From CAZSVE01 sp964610175 (GTDB taxonomy: Bacteria; Pseudomonadota; Gammaproteobacteria; HK1), in NCBI GenBank assembly GCA_964610175.1, contig CAZSVE010000013.1:1-51180 (forward strand): a stretch of 51,180 nucleotides of DNA, read 5' to 3'. Within the stretch, counting starts at the first letter, position 1; every line of letters starts with the position of its first letter. Of the stretch, positions 8,087-17,006 are shown piece after piece. The notes under the pieces were generated by a model that did no database searches, was not told the DNA's origin, and was given only the letters and a program-made list of their open reading frames with translations. A program made the position numbers and the translations under genes.

Positions 8087-8644
8087 ATGGAAAATACCGA
8101 CCCCAAATTCAAAGACGATTGGCAGTTGGAAAAACCTCCTCATAGCCAACGATCGGATGGTAGCGATGGCCAATCTCGATCCACTGATACAGGGTTTAGT
8201 CGCCAGGTTATCACTGTAGGTTCGGTCATCATCATGATTGCCGCAGTTATATTCCTGATCTTGAACACGATAATAGCGCCTGTACAAAACGAGTCGAAGG
8301 AGATCAAGGAAATGATCTCCACGCTACGGGATCTTCGTGGAAGCGATCTGGATACCCTGCAGGCACGGCTCGATAAACAAGAGGGGATATTGACAGCCCT
8401 GCTGAAAAAGGTGTCCGGGTTGAAGGACCTGAAATCGGTGATCGATGAGGTATCGAGCGAGCCTATGGACATAAACACACAAAACAGCGATCAATATACT
8501 TTGTATGTTATCCAGAAGAACGATACCTTGGGGGAAATCGCCCAAAAACACAATGTAACCGTGAAAAGGATCATGGAAGAAAACGAAATCAAAAATCGAC
8601 ATAAGATCTCAATCGGTCAAGGGATCTATATCCCCTCGCAATAG
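8087..8644 (+). CDS. Membrane-anchored LysM-domain protein
   Basis: The 185-residue product has a polar N-terminus, one transmembrane helix (about 41-63), a helical, probably coiled-coil stretch (about 66-122) and a C-terminal LysM domain (about 137-184: YVIQKNDTLGEIAQKHN to GQGIYIPS). LysM domains bind peptidoglycan or chitin-like glycans. With the N-terminus inside, the domain would lie in the periplasm and tie the inner membrane to the wall. The start at 8087 follows GAGG 11 bases upstream. An ATG 42 bases earlier is possible but less like a start. Confidence 0.85.
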   Translation: MENTDPKFKDDWQLEKPPHSQRSDGSDGQSRSTDTGFSRQVITVGSVIIMIAAVIFLILNTIIAPVQNESKEIKEMISTLRDLRGSDLDTLQARLDKQEGILTALLKKVSGLKDLKSVIDEVSSEPMDINTQNSDQYTLYVIQKNDTLGEIAQKHNVTVKRIMEENEIKNRHKISIGQGIYIPSQ

Positions 8645-8684
8645 TCCATTTGGGAGGACCGTGTCTCTGACGAAGTTTCACCAC

Positions 8685-8795
8685 TGGCAAGGCTTCACCT
8701 CGAACCGATGAAGCGTGATTTGACATCAGTCAAGGCAAAATCATTGTTTTGTAAAACTTGGCTCGTTTGCAAAGATGAGGGGGAAATAAACAAAT
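8685..8795 (-). repeat. Family A dispersed repeat
   Basis: The inverted copy runs from GGCAAGGCTTCACCTCG to GAGGGGGAAATAAACAAA, between the LysM gene and the nuclease-like gene. Confidence 0.82.
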
Positions 8796-8858
8796 TATTC
8801 GCAAAGGATGAAGCGTCCAAGCCAATGGGATCATGGATTCAGCTCAGGAGTTCCAACG

Positions 8859-9473
8859 ATGACGACCGATAGGAAAGAGACCTTTAGTGATTTCGATTTT
8901 GCCGAGGCTCTGGAGTTCCTGGATCTGTTCCCTTATAAAAAATGGTTGTTCGAAATTGATCCAATACCGGCAAGCGATTCCTTGAAAATCAATCTAAAGC
9001 GGGTGGAACGTCAGGTTACAACTGGTGCCAACGAGTGGGAGCAGCGTCTTCCCATGGAGCTCGTGTTCCTGGAGGTTCTGGAAAGTTACGACATCAGGAT
9101 GTGGCAGGAGAGATCCATCAATGCCGGACACGCGCCTTTTCATGGCAAAGTGGATTTCGCCTTTACACCATACCGAGCCTCTCTGGGGTTGCCTTATGTA
9201 GTCCTGTCCGAAGCCAAAAAGGACGATTTCGAAAAGGGCTGGGGGCAATGTTTGATGGCAATGAAGACAACCTGTCTTCTCAACGAGCGGGAAGGCTACC
9301 GACGCGAACTCTATGGAATCGTAAGCAGTGGAAAGGTGTGGGAATTCGGAAAGTACACCACCGACAATGAATTTTATAAAACAGGCGCTTATTCATTGGA
9401 ACAACTGGACGTATTGCTGGGTATCCTGCATCTGATATTCGGAGAATGTGGAAAGATAAAAGACGTTGGATAA
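8859..9473 (+). CDS. PD-(D/E)XK nuclease-like protein
   Basis: The 204-residue protein has the arrangement of a minimal restriction-fold nuclease: a helix with Glu67 (PMELVFLEV), Asp99 in GKVDFAF, then VVLSEAKKDDF with Glu118 and Lys120, and Gln130 in WGQCLMAM. Similar small proteins are common in cyanobacteria and sulfur bacteria and have no known role. The start at 8859 follows CAGGAG by eight bases. The C-terminus (IFGECGKIKDVG) has probably been altered: its last ancestral bases are duplicated 1.4 kb downstream at the HAD gene start, suggesting the two genes once overlapped. Confidence 0.7.
   Translation: MTTDRKETFSDFDFAEALEFLDLFPYKKWLFEIDPIPASDSLKINLKRVERQVTTGANEWEQRLPMELVFLEVLESYDIRMWQERSINAGHAPFHGKVDFAFTPYRASLGLPYVVLSEAKKDDFEKGWGQCLMAMKTTCLLNEREGYRRELYGIVSSGKVWEFGKYTTDNEFYKTGAYSLEQLDVLLGILHLIFGECGKIKDVG
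9435..9450 (+). repeat. 16-bp direct repeat, left copy
   Basis: ATATTCGGAGAATGTG lies within the end of the nuclease-like gene. The identical 16 bases recur at 10827-10842. The pair bounds the AT-rich membrane-protein segment. Confidence 0.9.
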
Positions 9474-9482
9474 TATTCAGAT

Positions 9483-10763
9483 GTGGAAAAGGGGACAGAT
9501 ACCTTGATGATAAAAGTAAACTCAAGATTCTCTTCACTTTTGAATAGAGATACTTTTCTTTTTGTTACAGGTGTACTCATATGTGTTGGCGTAGGAATAG
9601 CCGTTTGCTCTGCTGACTTAGACATCCCACTAACTTCAAGAATTGATATTATTGAAGCGGTTGAAATCCTGTTAATTATAGGTTGGATGGCATGGTCATT
9701 TAGCGAGGCCGGTGGAGATAGAAGTACATCTCATACAAAGATTGTATTTGTTTTAATAGCTTCACTCCCAATCGCATTAATATTTCTTAGCTTGATTAAA
9801 GATCTCTCGGAACTTGTATTCTGGATTAGTCTTATTATTTGGTGTATACCGGTAGTATATTCTTCTATGGAAGAATCGTCAGAAAATAATTGGAAAAAGT
9901 TCTTGTTGGTAACTAGTTGTACCTCAGCCTTTGTATCTACCATTGTTTCAGTGGCTAATTTGAAAATAACTCCCTATTCCTTACTTATAACCAACTCACT
10001 CCAACAATTCCACACCTTATTTGATATCAGATATTCACTAATCCTTTTTCTCACAATAGTAGTGTTAGGGACCGCACTATTTCGGGTAATTCAGACAAAA
10101 CTACCGGATATTAGCGAATTGGCAGAGTGGAGGGTACCTGAATCCGCACCAACAGGATTGTTCGTTGCTCTAATCGTTCCATTTATATGGGTAATAAACG
10201 GAATTCTGATCGTACTAAATATTTTTATTGGATTTGTATGGAAATCATGCAAGATAATCTTAAACAGACTTTTTTGTCTAAGTGAAGAGCTTGCCCACCT
10301 AGCATATGAAATATTTTCAGAGAAAGAGTCTTGGATCGAAACATTTAAATTAATAATATTATATTTCCTAGTCTCCTCAGTTTTTTTCATTGCACTAACC
10401 AACGCACCAGAAATAGATTATTACTTAAGATCGATTACATGGAACGACCAACTAAAACCATTACTACTAATTTCATTGTCATGCTTTATCATTTTATTAG
10501 CTATTGGATTCATGCTATGGATCCTTGATAGCAGTGATTTCAGTTCTGTGATTCCAGCCGCGACTGGACTCAGTATTATACTGGTGATATTAGCATCCAG
10601 CTCTTTCCTGATTTATGTTTTTGCAAAATTTGCTCCATTGGAAATTCTAGGGTTTGGAAAAATTGGGCTATTCTCTCTCACTTTGATAATTATTGTTTCG
10701 ATAGGATTTTTTTATCATATATTTCGAATTTCTACTACTCCCATTTCGAAAGAAAACCGATAA
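9483..10763 (+). CDS. AT-rich multi-pass membrane protein, unknown function
   Basis: I do not recognise this 426-residue protein. It has about ten hydrophobic segments, such as FLFVTGVLICVGVGIAV, IVFVLIASLPIALIFLSLI and IGLFSLTLIIIVSIGFF, and no obvious catalytic motif. It is much richer in A/T-ending codons (ATA, TTA, AAT) than any neighbour, which points to recent acquisition. The start may be 9483 or, more plausibly by ribosome site, the in-frame ATG at 9507 preceded by AGGGGACA. The gene occupies nearly all of a segment bounded by 16-bp direct repeats and separates two genes that appear once to have overlapped. Confidence 0.8.
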   Translation: MEKGTDTLMIKVNSRFSSLLNRDTFLFVTGVLICVGVGIAVCSADLDIPLTSRIDIIEAVEILLIIGWMAWSFSEAGGDRSTSHTKIVFVLIASLPIALIFLSLIKDLSELVFWISLIIWCIPVVYSSMEESSENNWKKFLLVTSCTSAFVSTIVSVANLKITPYSLLITNSLQQFHTLFDIRYSLILFLTIVVLGTALFRVIQTKLPDISELAEWRVPESAPTGLFVALIVPFIWVINGILIVLNIFIGFVWKSCKIILNRLFCLSEELAHLAYEIFSEKESWIETFKLIILYFLVSSVFFIALTNAPEIDYYLRSITWNDQLKPLLLISLSCFIILLAIGFMLWILDSSDFSSVIPAATGLSIILVILASSSFLIYVFAKFAPLEILGFGKIGLFSLTLIIIVSIGFFYHIFRISTTPISKENR

Positions 10764-10826
10764 AAAATGGCCCTGAATACTTGTGGACAGCTCTCAATAT
10801 ATTAGAGATAACAAAGCTTTATCATT

Positions 10827-10842
10827 ATATTCGGAGAATGTG
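10827..10842 (+). repeat. 16-bp direct repeat, right copy
   Basis: This is identical to 9435-9450. Here the GGAGAAT inside the repeat forms the ribosome-binding site of the HAD gene and the last three bases are its possible GTG start. Confidence 0.9.
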
Positions 10843-10848
10843 AGCAAC

Positions 10849-11715
10849 ATGCCACGCCAGGCCCCTAATCGGACGGCCATCGTTTACGATTTCGACGGGA
10901 CGCTTTGCCGAGGAAATACACAGGATAATAGCTTCCTACCCGATCTTGGCGTCAACGTATCCGATTTCTGGAAGGGCGTGGATGAAGTCGCCGAGATCCG
11001 TGATTGCGATCCCGTCCTTATGTATCTGTGGCGCATGCTGAACAGGGCGAAACAAAGAGGGACCCCCATCACCAAAGAGGCCCTTGCCCGCCACGGCGCG
11101 CAAATCCCCCTGTTCCCCGGTCTTGAAACCTGGTTTCGACACATGAACGACTATGCACGTGTCCGGGATCTCACCCTCGAACACTATGTGATTTCATCCG
11201 GAAACTTCGAGATCATTGCCGGATGTCCCATTTACAAAGAATTCAAACAGGTCTTCGCTTCGAGATACCTCTATGACGACCAGGGAGAGGCCGTATGGCC
11301 GGGGATCGCCATCAACTATACGACCAAGACTCAATACCTGTTTCGCATCAACAAAGGTGTCCTCAACAATTGGGACGACCATAGCGTCAATCGATGGGTG
11401 CCCATGGAGGAACGACCCTTGCCGTTCACCAGGATGATCTTCGTCGGCGACGGGGATACCGATATTCCCTCCATGAAGATGGTTCGCTATCAAGGGGGAT
11501 TCTCTATCGCGGTATTCGATCCGGATCATGGCAAGGCCCAAAAATCGCAACAGAATATCTACCGTCTGATCTCGGAAGACCGCGTCAATTTCGTTGCGCC
11601 CGCCGACTACAGAAAAGGAAGCCAGTTGGAGATCATCGTCAAAGGCATCATTGGGCGGTTCGCGCGGGAGGCGGGCTACCGGGAAACCGACGAGCACGAC
11701 AACAATATTCGATAG
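10849..11715 (+). CDS. HAD-superfamily phosphatase
   Basis: The 288-residue protein has HAD motif I as VYDFDGTLCRG (nucleophile Asp14, acid/base Asp16), a motif II Ser in YVISSGN, and motif IV as FVGDGDTDIPSMK. A helical cap lies between motifs I and II. It should be a cytoplasmic phosphohydrolase, but the substrate cannot be read from sequence. The ATG at 10849 is chosen; a GTG at 10840, three bases after GGAGAAT, is an equally good start. Replacing the inserted segment upstream by a single copy of the 16-bp repeat would make the nuclease-like gene run on in frame to a TAA at 10866-10868, overlapping this gene. Confidence 0.88.
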   Translation: MPRQAPNRTAIVYDFDGTLCRGNTQDNSFLPDLGVNVSDFWKGVDEVAEIRDCDPVLMYLWRMLNRAKQRGTPITKEALARHGAQIPLFPGLETWFRHMNDYARVRDLTLEHYVISSGNFEIIAGCPIYKEFKQVFASRYLYDDQGEAVWPGIAINYTTKTQYLFRINKGVLNNWDDHSVNRWVPMEERPLPFTRMIFVGDGDTDIPSMKMVRYQGGFSIAVFDPDHGKAQKSQQNIYRLISEDRVNFVAPADYRKGSQLEIIVKGIIGRFAREAGYRETDEHDNNIR

Positions 11716-12094
11716 CCGAGTTTGTGATCGAGCCAATGAAGCATGATTCGGTATTGGTAGGGCAAAATCAGCGTTTTGTTTGTTTATTTCCCGCTCGGCT
11801 TTACGAATGAGTCGAGTTTTAACGGTTCTTTACTAGCGCAGAATTATGGTTTATTGGTCCGAGGCGAAGTCTCGCTAGGTTTTACAGGCATCAATTTCGT
11901 TTTACTGAATCTCAATCATGCGTTGTCGGTTTGAGCACAAGCTTCGCTAGTTGTTTATTTCCCGCCCATCTTCGCAAATGAGCCAAGTTTCACGAAGCGC
12001 CGGTTTTGCTTTACCAATGCTAAATCATGTCGATTCGAGGCGAAGCCTCGCCAGAGCTTGATTCATTCGCGAATGATGAGCGGGATAAACAAAA
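11716..12094. repeat. Cluster of family A repeats upstream of ubiE
   Basis: Five pieces follow each other. They are an inverted partial copy (11716-11778), an A1-subtype copy (about 11779-11877, with AACGGTTCTTTACTAGCGC and GAGGCGAAGTCTC), a partial plus-strand copy (to 11952), a plus-strand copy (to 12052), and an inverted fragment ending GAGCGGGATAAACAAA. The cluster fills the gap between the HAD gene and ubiE. Confidence 0.88.
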
Positions 12095-12179
12095 CAGCAA
12101 CACTCAAAGTCGTGGTAATCTTCCGCCTTTGCTGTTCGCAATCGCGATCCGACAAGACCCGAAGGGCTCAATCACAAAA

Positions 12180-12923
12180 ATGACTTCACAAAAAACCGAT
12201 TTCGGGTTTCAAAAAATCCCCTTGGAAGACAAAGTCCATCGGGTGGGCAACGTATTCGATTCCGTCGTCGATAAGTACGACCTCATGAATGATCTCATGT
12301 CCCTGGGTCTCCATCGGCTGTGGAAGCGGGCAACGGTTCTGTTAAGTGATGTATACAGTGGACAACGGGTGCTCGACCTTGCCGGGGGTACCGGCGATCT
12401 TACCCGCCTGATGGCCCGCCGGGTTGGCGAATCCGGACTCGTGGTATTGGGAGACATCAACGCGGCCATGTTGGATAAAGGACGGGAACGTCTCATAAAC
12501 GAGGGGTTCGTGACCAACATCGAATACGTGCAGACCGACGCCGAGCAACTCCCGTTCCCCGACGATTGCTTCGATTGCGTGTGCATCGGATTCGGGCTTC
12601 GCAATGTGGCGCGAAAGGAGCGCGCGCTCCATGCCATGCAACGGGTATTGCGTCCCGGCGGACGCATCCTCATCCTGGAATTCTCCAAGCCCATCGCACC
12701 CGTTCGGCCCCTGTATGACGCCTATTCCTTTGGTATTTTGCCCTGGCTTGGAAAACTGGTGGCCAACGATGGCGATAGTTATCGTTACCTCGCCGAATCC
12801 ATCCGTATGCATCCCGATCAACTGTCGTTGAAGGAGATGATGATCGAAGCTGGATTCGCGCGTTGCACCTATCATAATTTCACGGCTGGGGTGGTTGCGC
12901 TGCATCGCGGCTATAAACCATGA
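12180..12923 (+). CDS. ubiE: Demethylmenaquinone / 2-methoxy-6-polyprenyl-1,4-benzoquinol methylase
   Basis: UbiE is the SAM-dependent C-methyltransferase of ubiquinone and menaquinone synthesis. The 247-residue product has the family hallmark DKYDLMNDLMSLGLHRLWK near 31-49, SAM motif I as VLDLAGGTGD (64-73), and the UbiE/COQ5 signature regions GFGLRNV and LRPGGRILILEFSKP. It ends with TAGVVALHRGYKP. The ATG at 12180 (MTSQKTDFGFQ) matches family N-termini. The longer open frame upstream is repeat sequence. ubiB follows after 386 bases. Confidence 0.97.
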   Translation: MTSQKTDFGFQKIPLEDKVHRVGNVFDSVVDKYDLMNDLMSLGLHRLWKRATVLLSDVYSGQRVLDLAGGTGDLTRLMARRVGESGLVVLGDINAAMLDKGRERLINEGFVTNIEYVQTDAEQLPFPDDCFDCVCIGFGLRNVARKERALHAMQRVLRPGGRILILEFSKPIAPVRPLYDAYSFGILPWLGKLVANDGDSYRYLAESIRMHPDQLSLKEMMIEAGFARCTYHNFTAGVVALHRGYKP

Positions 12924-13309
12924 CTCTGGCTTCAAGGGTCATCCAGTGGAAAACCGTTCAGGTATCGGAACAAACCACGTCGAATACCCTTCGTAACCCC
13001 AGAGAATGAAAGGGCACCACATGCGGGTCATTGCCCCGCGCAGCGGTACTTTCATGGCAACATCTTCGCTTCAGTCCGTTCCCCGTGGAATCCTGAATAA
13101 TTCGTCTGGCGAAGCTTGTGCTCGAAGCGACGAGGCATGGTTTGGCATCGGTAAAGCAAAGCTTCGCTAGAATGTCGAAGAAATTTTAGCGCAAACAAAA
13201 TGCGTCTTTCATAATCATAAAGATACGGGCATTTTTCAAAGATCCAACTTTTTCCCTTTTTGGTTCTGGCTAGGTGGGGTTGGGCTAACACAAACAAATC
13301 CAAGACACC
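12924..13309. other. ubiE-ubiB gap, no ubiJ
   Basis: In many Gammaproteobacteria ubiJ lies between ubiE and ubiB. No SCP2-like coding frame is visible here. The gap holds a stretch (about 12976-13045) resembling the minus strand of 37126-37195 (shared GTCGAATACCCT and GAGAATGAAAGGG) and a short family A fragment at about 13107-13169. Confidence 0.6.
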
Positions 13310-14965
13310 ATGAACCGCATCCGCCAGGCGCTCCGCCTCGTTTATATCAACATCGTACTGGTACGCCATGGCCTGGATGAAATCATCCTCGCCACCCACC
13401 TATTCCGCCCCATCAGATTTCTTCTCTACCTGCTTCCCTGGAACTGGCGGCACAAACCGCGCGCGCCGCGCGCGGTGCGCCTGCGGATGACCCTGGAAGA
13501 CCTTGGTCCCATCTTCGTCAAATTCGGACAGATCCTTTCCACTCGGCGTGATCTCCTGCCGGAAGACATCGCCAATGAACTGGCCAAGCTTCAGGATCGC
13601 GTTCCTCCCTTTCCCGGGCAGCAAGCCCGATCCCTCATCGAGCGGGCCTACGCCTGCCCCCTAGGCGAAGTATTCGCCGCGTTCGATGAAACGCCCATTG
13701 CGTCGGCCTCCATTGCCCAGGTCCATGCCGCGCGCCTCCCGGATGGCCAGGAGGTGGTCGTCAAGGTGCTCCGCCCCAACATCGAGCAGGTCATCAAACG
13801 CGATGTCAGTCTGCTCTATTCTCTGGCCGAACTTGCCCAGCGCTATTGGCCGACCGGACGCCGGTTACGCCCGAAAGAGGTAGTGGCCGAATACGAAAAA
13901 ACCATCCTGGACGAACTCGACCTGTTACGGGAGGGGGCTTCGGCTACCCAGTTGCGCCGCAACTTCCAGGATTCCCACGATCTCTACGTTCCCACCGTAT
14001 TCTGGCCCCAAACCCGCCAAGACGTCATGGTGATGGAGCGCATTTCCGGCATCCCCATCAGTGATCGGGAGACCCTGGAACGCCATGGAACCAACTTCAA
14101 GGTCCTGGCCGAACGCGGCGTGGAGATCTTCTTCACGCAGGTTTTCCGGCACAATTTCTTCCATGCCGACATGCATCCCGGCAACATCTTCGTCTCCGTC
14201 GAAACGCCCGAGGACCCCACCTACATCGCTGTCGATTTCGGCATCATGGGGACATTGACCCTACAGGATCAACGCTACATCGCGGAAAACTTCGTAGCTT
14301 TTTTCAATCGCGACTATCGCCGGGTGGCCGAGCTACACATCATGAGCGGATGGGTCTCTTCCGATACGCGCGTGGAAGAGTTCGAATCCGCCATCCGAAC
14401 CGTGTGCGAACCCATCTTCGAGCGACCACTCAAGGACATCTCCTTCGGTCATCTGCTGGTACGCCTGTTTCAGACCGCCCGACGCTTCAACATGGAAGTA
14501 CAACCGCAGCTCGTCTTATTGGAGAAAACCCTGCTCAACATAGAAGGTCTGGGCCGCCAGCTCTATCCCGATCTCGACCTGTGGCGAACCGCGAAACCCT
14601 TCCTGGAACGCTGGATGCAAGAGCAACTCGGCATGCGCGCCATGGTGCGGGAGCTGCGCACCCAAATACCCCGTTGGGGACGAGCCCTGCCGACGCTACC
14701 CAATCTCCTTTATGAGGCATTGCAGGAAGGCAGGACGCAGGCCGCCAATACGAGCCGGGAAATCACCCGGATTCGCCAGGAGATCCGACGCGCCAACCGG
14801 CGCACGATACTGGCCACAATCGGTGCTTCCCTGCTCATAAGCGCCGCGTTGTTACTGGGGCTGGATGGGTTCTCGCCCATGATGCTCTGGGGGGTACCCT
14901 GGATAGTCTGGGTCCTCGGTGGGATGGGGATCTATGTCTTGCTGGAGCTCCTGGGGGAGAAGTAA
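13310..14965 (+). CDS. ubiB: Ubiquinone biosynthesis protein kinase-like UbiB
   Basis: UbiB is an atypical ABC1/ADCK-type kinase or ATPase needed for ubiquinone synthesis at the inner membrane. The 551-residue product carries the KxGQ motif as VKFGQILSTRRDLLP (71-85), the alanine-rich loop ASASIAQVHAA, the catalytic-loop equivalent HADMHPGN (about 285) and the metal-binding VDFG (about 307). Two C-terminal transmembrane helices anchor it (about 503-520 and 525-546). It follows ubiE on the same strand, but the intervening 386 bases include a repeat, so co-transcription is uncertain. Confidence 0.97.
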   Translation: MNRIRQALRLVYINIVLVRHGLDEIILATHLFRPIRFLLYLLPWNWRHKPRAPRAVRLRMTLEDLGPIFVKFGQILSTRRDLLPEDIANELAKLQDRVPPFPGQQARSLIERAYACPLGEVFAAFDETPIASASIAQVHAARLPDGQEVVVKVLRPNIEQVIKRDVSLLYSLAELAQRYWPTGRRLRPKEVVAEYEKTILDELDLLREGASATQLRRNFQDSHDLYVPTVFWPQTRQDVMVMERISGIPISDRETLERHGTNFKVLAERGVEIFFTQVFRHNFFHADMHPGNIFVSVETPEDPTYIAVDFGIMGTLTLQDQRYIAENFVAFFNRDYRRVAELHIMSGWVSSDTRVEEFESAIRTVCEPIFERPLKDISFGHLLVRLFQTARRFNMEVQPQLVLLEKTLLNIEGLGRQLYPDLDLWRTAKPFLERWMQEQLGMRAMVRELRTQIPRWGRALPTLPNLLYEALQEGRTQAANTSREITRIRQEIRRANRRTILATIGASLLISAALLLGLDGFSPMMLWGVPWIVWVLGGMGIYVLLELLGEK

Positions 14966-15260
14966 CGAATCTCGCCCCATGGGCAGGCAAAGATAAGGAT
15001 TCCTTGGTTTTTCGATCACTTTTCAACCATTGTGCCAATCAATGGTCATATAGCGTAAAATCATGATCGAATCTGCGCAAGAAGACTAAAAGTCGGCATC
15101 GACCGGGATAATCCCCAAATAGGCGTTTCCAATCGATAATCCCTGGTGCTAAAAATATCGAAGGTTGCCTGGAACGAAGCGTGGATGAACTGTCTCACGG
15201 CACTGAACCGAACGAATCCCATATCGGACCTTGACGGGCTAAAATATATCGGTTTTTATC

Positions 15261-16313
15261 TTGAATACTATTCCCCGGTCCCCCCATCCCACATCCACGG
15301 AATTATCAGTGAAGCCCAAGGCGTCTTCGCGACGCCCGCGCCTCGATACCGATACGCTGATGGGCGTTGGCCTCGATGTGATGGAGACCGAAATACGGGC
15401 TCTGCAATCACTCATTTCCCGAGTCGACGAGAGGTTTGCCGATGCATGCCGGTGCATGCTGGCTTGTCAAGGCCGGGTTGTGGTAATCGGTATGGGAAAA
15501 TCGGGCCACATTGCAAAGAAGATCAGTGCTACCTTCGCGAGTATCGGCACTCCCGCCTTTTTCGTACATCCAGCCGAAGCGGGCCATGGAGACCTCGGTA
15601 TGTTGACCGATAAGGATGTGGTGCTTGCCTTGTCGAATTCCGGAGAGACGGATGAGATCCTTGCCATCCTTCCCGTCATCAAGCGTCTCGGTATACCACT
15701 TATTACCTTGACGGGTAATCCCACGTCTCATATTGCCCGGCTTTCCGATATCACCATCGATGTTGGCGTCGAGAAAGAGGCTTGTCCATTGGGATTGGCG
15801 CCAACGGCGAGCACCACCGCGGCGCTCGTCATGGGAGATGCCCTGGCAATTGCCTTATTGGATGCCCGAGGCTTCGGGGCGGAGGATTTTGCGAGGGCGC
15901 ACCCCAAAGGGCGTCTGGGGCGAAGATTACTTTTGCGATTGGCCGATATTATGCATACCGGCGCGGCGATGCCACGGGTCATGACGGATACTGCTATCAG
16001 CGATGCGCTCATAGAGATGACGCGTACGCAACTGGGGGCCGCTGTCGTGGTGAATCGGGATAACTTGGTGTTGGGGATTTTTACCGATGGGGATTTACGC
16101 CGCGCATTGGATCAGAAAGTGGATATACACAACGCCTATATCGAGGAGGTAATGACGAGAAATTGTGTAACTGTTTCAGCGGACATACTGGCCGCCGAGG
16201 GGCTTTCCCTGATGCAAACTCGTAAGATCAATGCGCTGGTTGTCGTGGATAGTGGCAACCGTTTGGTTGGCGTAGTCAATATGCATGATTTTCTACGGGC
16301 CGGTGTATTGTAA
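15261..16313 (+). CDS. kdsD: Arabinose-5-phosphate isomerase
   Basis: KdsD converts ribulose-5-phosphate to arabinose-5-phosphate, the first step to KDO for LPS. The 350-residue protein has an N-terminal SIS domain (VVVIGMGKSGHIAKK, FFVHPAEAGHGDLGM, SNSGETDEI, CPLGLAPTASTTAALVMGDA) and two CBS domains (LADIMHTG, GIFTDGDLRRALD, VMTRNCVTV, VVNMHDFLRAG). It is about 20 residues longer than the E. coli protein at its N-terminus, and the exact start is uncertain because no good ribosome site is visible. It opens a kdsD-kdsC-lptC-lptA-lptB run in the standard order. Confidence 0.95.
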   Translation: MNTIPRSPHPTSTELSVKPKASSRRPRLDTDTLMGVGLDVMETEIRALQSLISRVDERFADACRCMLACQGRVVVIGMGKSGHIAKKISATFASIGTPAFFVHPAEAGHGDLGMLTDKDVVLALSNSGETDEILAILPVIKRLGIPLITLTGNPTSHIARLSDITIDVGVEKEACPLGLAPTASTTAALVMGDALAIALLDARGFGAEDFARAHPKGRLGRRLLLRLADIMHTGAAMPRVMTDTAISDALIEMTRTQLGAAVVVNRDNLVLGIFTDGDLRRALDQKVDIHNAYIEEVMTRNCVTVSADILAAEGLSLMQTRKINALVVVDSGNRLVGVVNMHDFLRAGVL

Positions 16314-16436
16314 AATCGGATTTCTGTTTTGTTCGAGGTTGTTCGGATACTCGGAACAGGGTGTGTCTCGATAGCTTCCAGACAAGGGTTCAGGGATTCC
16401 GGGGGTAGTCAATCGACGGATACCAAAGGGGACGAC

Positions 16437-17006
16437 ATGAATTCACACTGCAATACGACTCCCGATTCGTTGGTGTCCGCGCCTCGTGAAATCATGGATC
16501 GGGCTTCGAATATCAAGGTTATCGTTTTTGATGTGGATGGCGTACTTACCGATGGCAGCCTTTATCTGGATGGCTACGAAAACGAATACAAGGCATTTTA
16601 TGTTCGTGATGGCCATGGAATGAAGATGCTCATGAAAAGCGGCGTGGAGATCGGTGTCATCACGGGCCGGAATTCCACTGTGGTGGCAAGGCGCATGACA
16701 GAGCTTGGCATCACCCATTTTTACCAGGGATGTGGAGATAAACGCCCGGTTTTCGATGCTCTACTGAAACGGTTGGGACTTGCGGCGACAGATGCCGCAT
16801 ATGTGGGGGATGATATTGTCGACTTGCCGGTGATGCTGCGCTCTTATCTTGCTATTTCCGTTGCCGATGCTCATCCGTTGGTGAAACGATGTGCCCATTG
16901 GGTTACGCCGAGCGCGGGTGGGCGCGGTGCGGTACGGGATGCATGTGAGCTGATCATGTCGGCTCAGGGTACCCTTGCACATCAATTCGAGACCTGCCTC
17001 GGATGA
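16437..17006 (+). CDS. kdsC: 3-deoxy-D-manno-octulosonate 8-phosphate phosphatase
   Basis: KdsC is a capless HAD phosphatase that removes phosphate from KDO-8-P. The 189-residue product has VFDVDGVLTDG (Asp32, Asp34), FYVRDGHGMKML, VITGRNS and YVGDDIVDLPVM. The start at 16437 has AGGGGA five bases upstream. An open frame extending 36 codons further upstream lacks this and has no family match. Its last four bases overlap the lptC start (ATGA), showing translational coupling. Confidence 0.96.
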   Translation: MNSHCNTTPDSLVSAPREIMDRASNIKVIVFDVDGVLTDGSLYLDGYENEYKAFYVRDGHGMKMLMKSGVEIGVITGRNSTVVARRMTELGITHFYQGCGDKRPVFDALLKRLGLAATDAAYVGDDIVDLPVMLRSYLAISVADAHPLVKRCAHWVTPSAGGRGAVRDACELIMSAQGTLAHQFETCLG

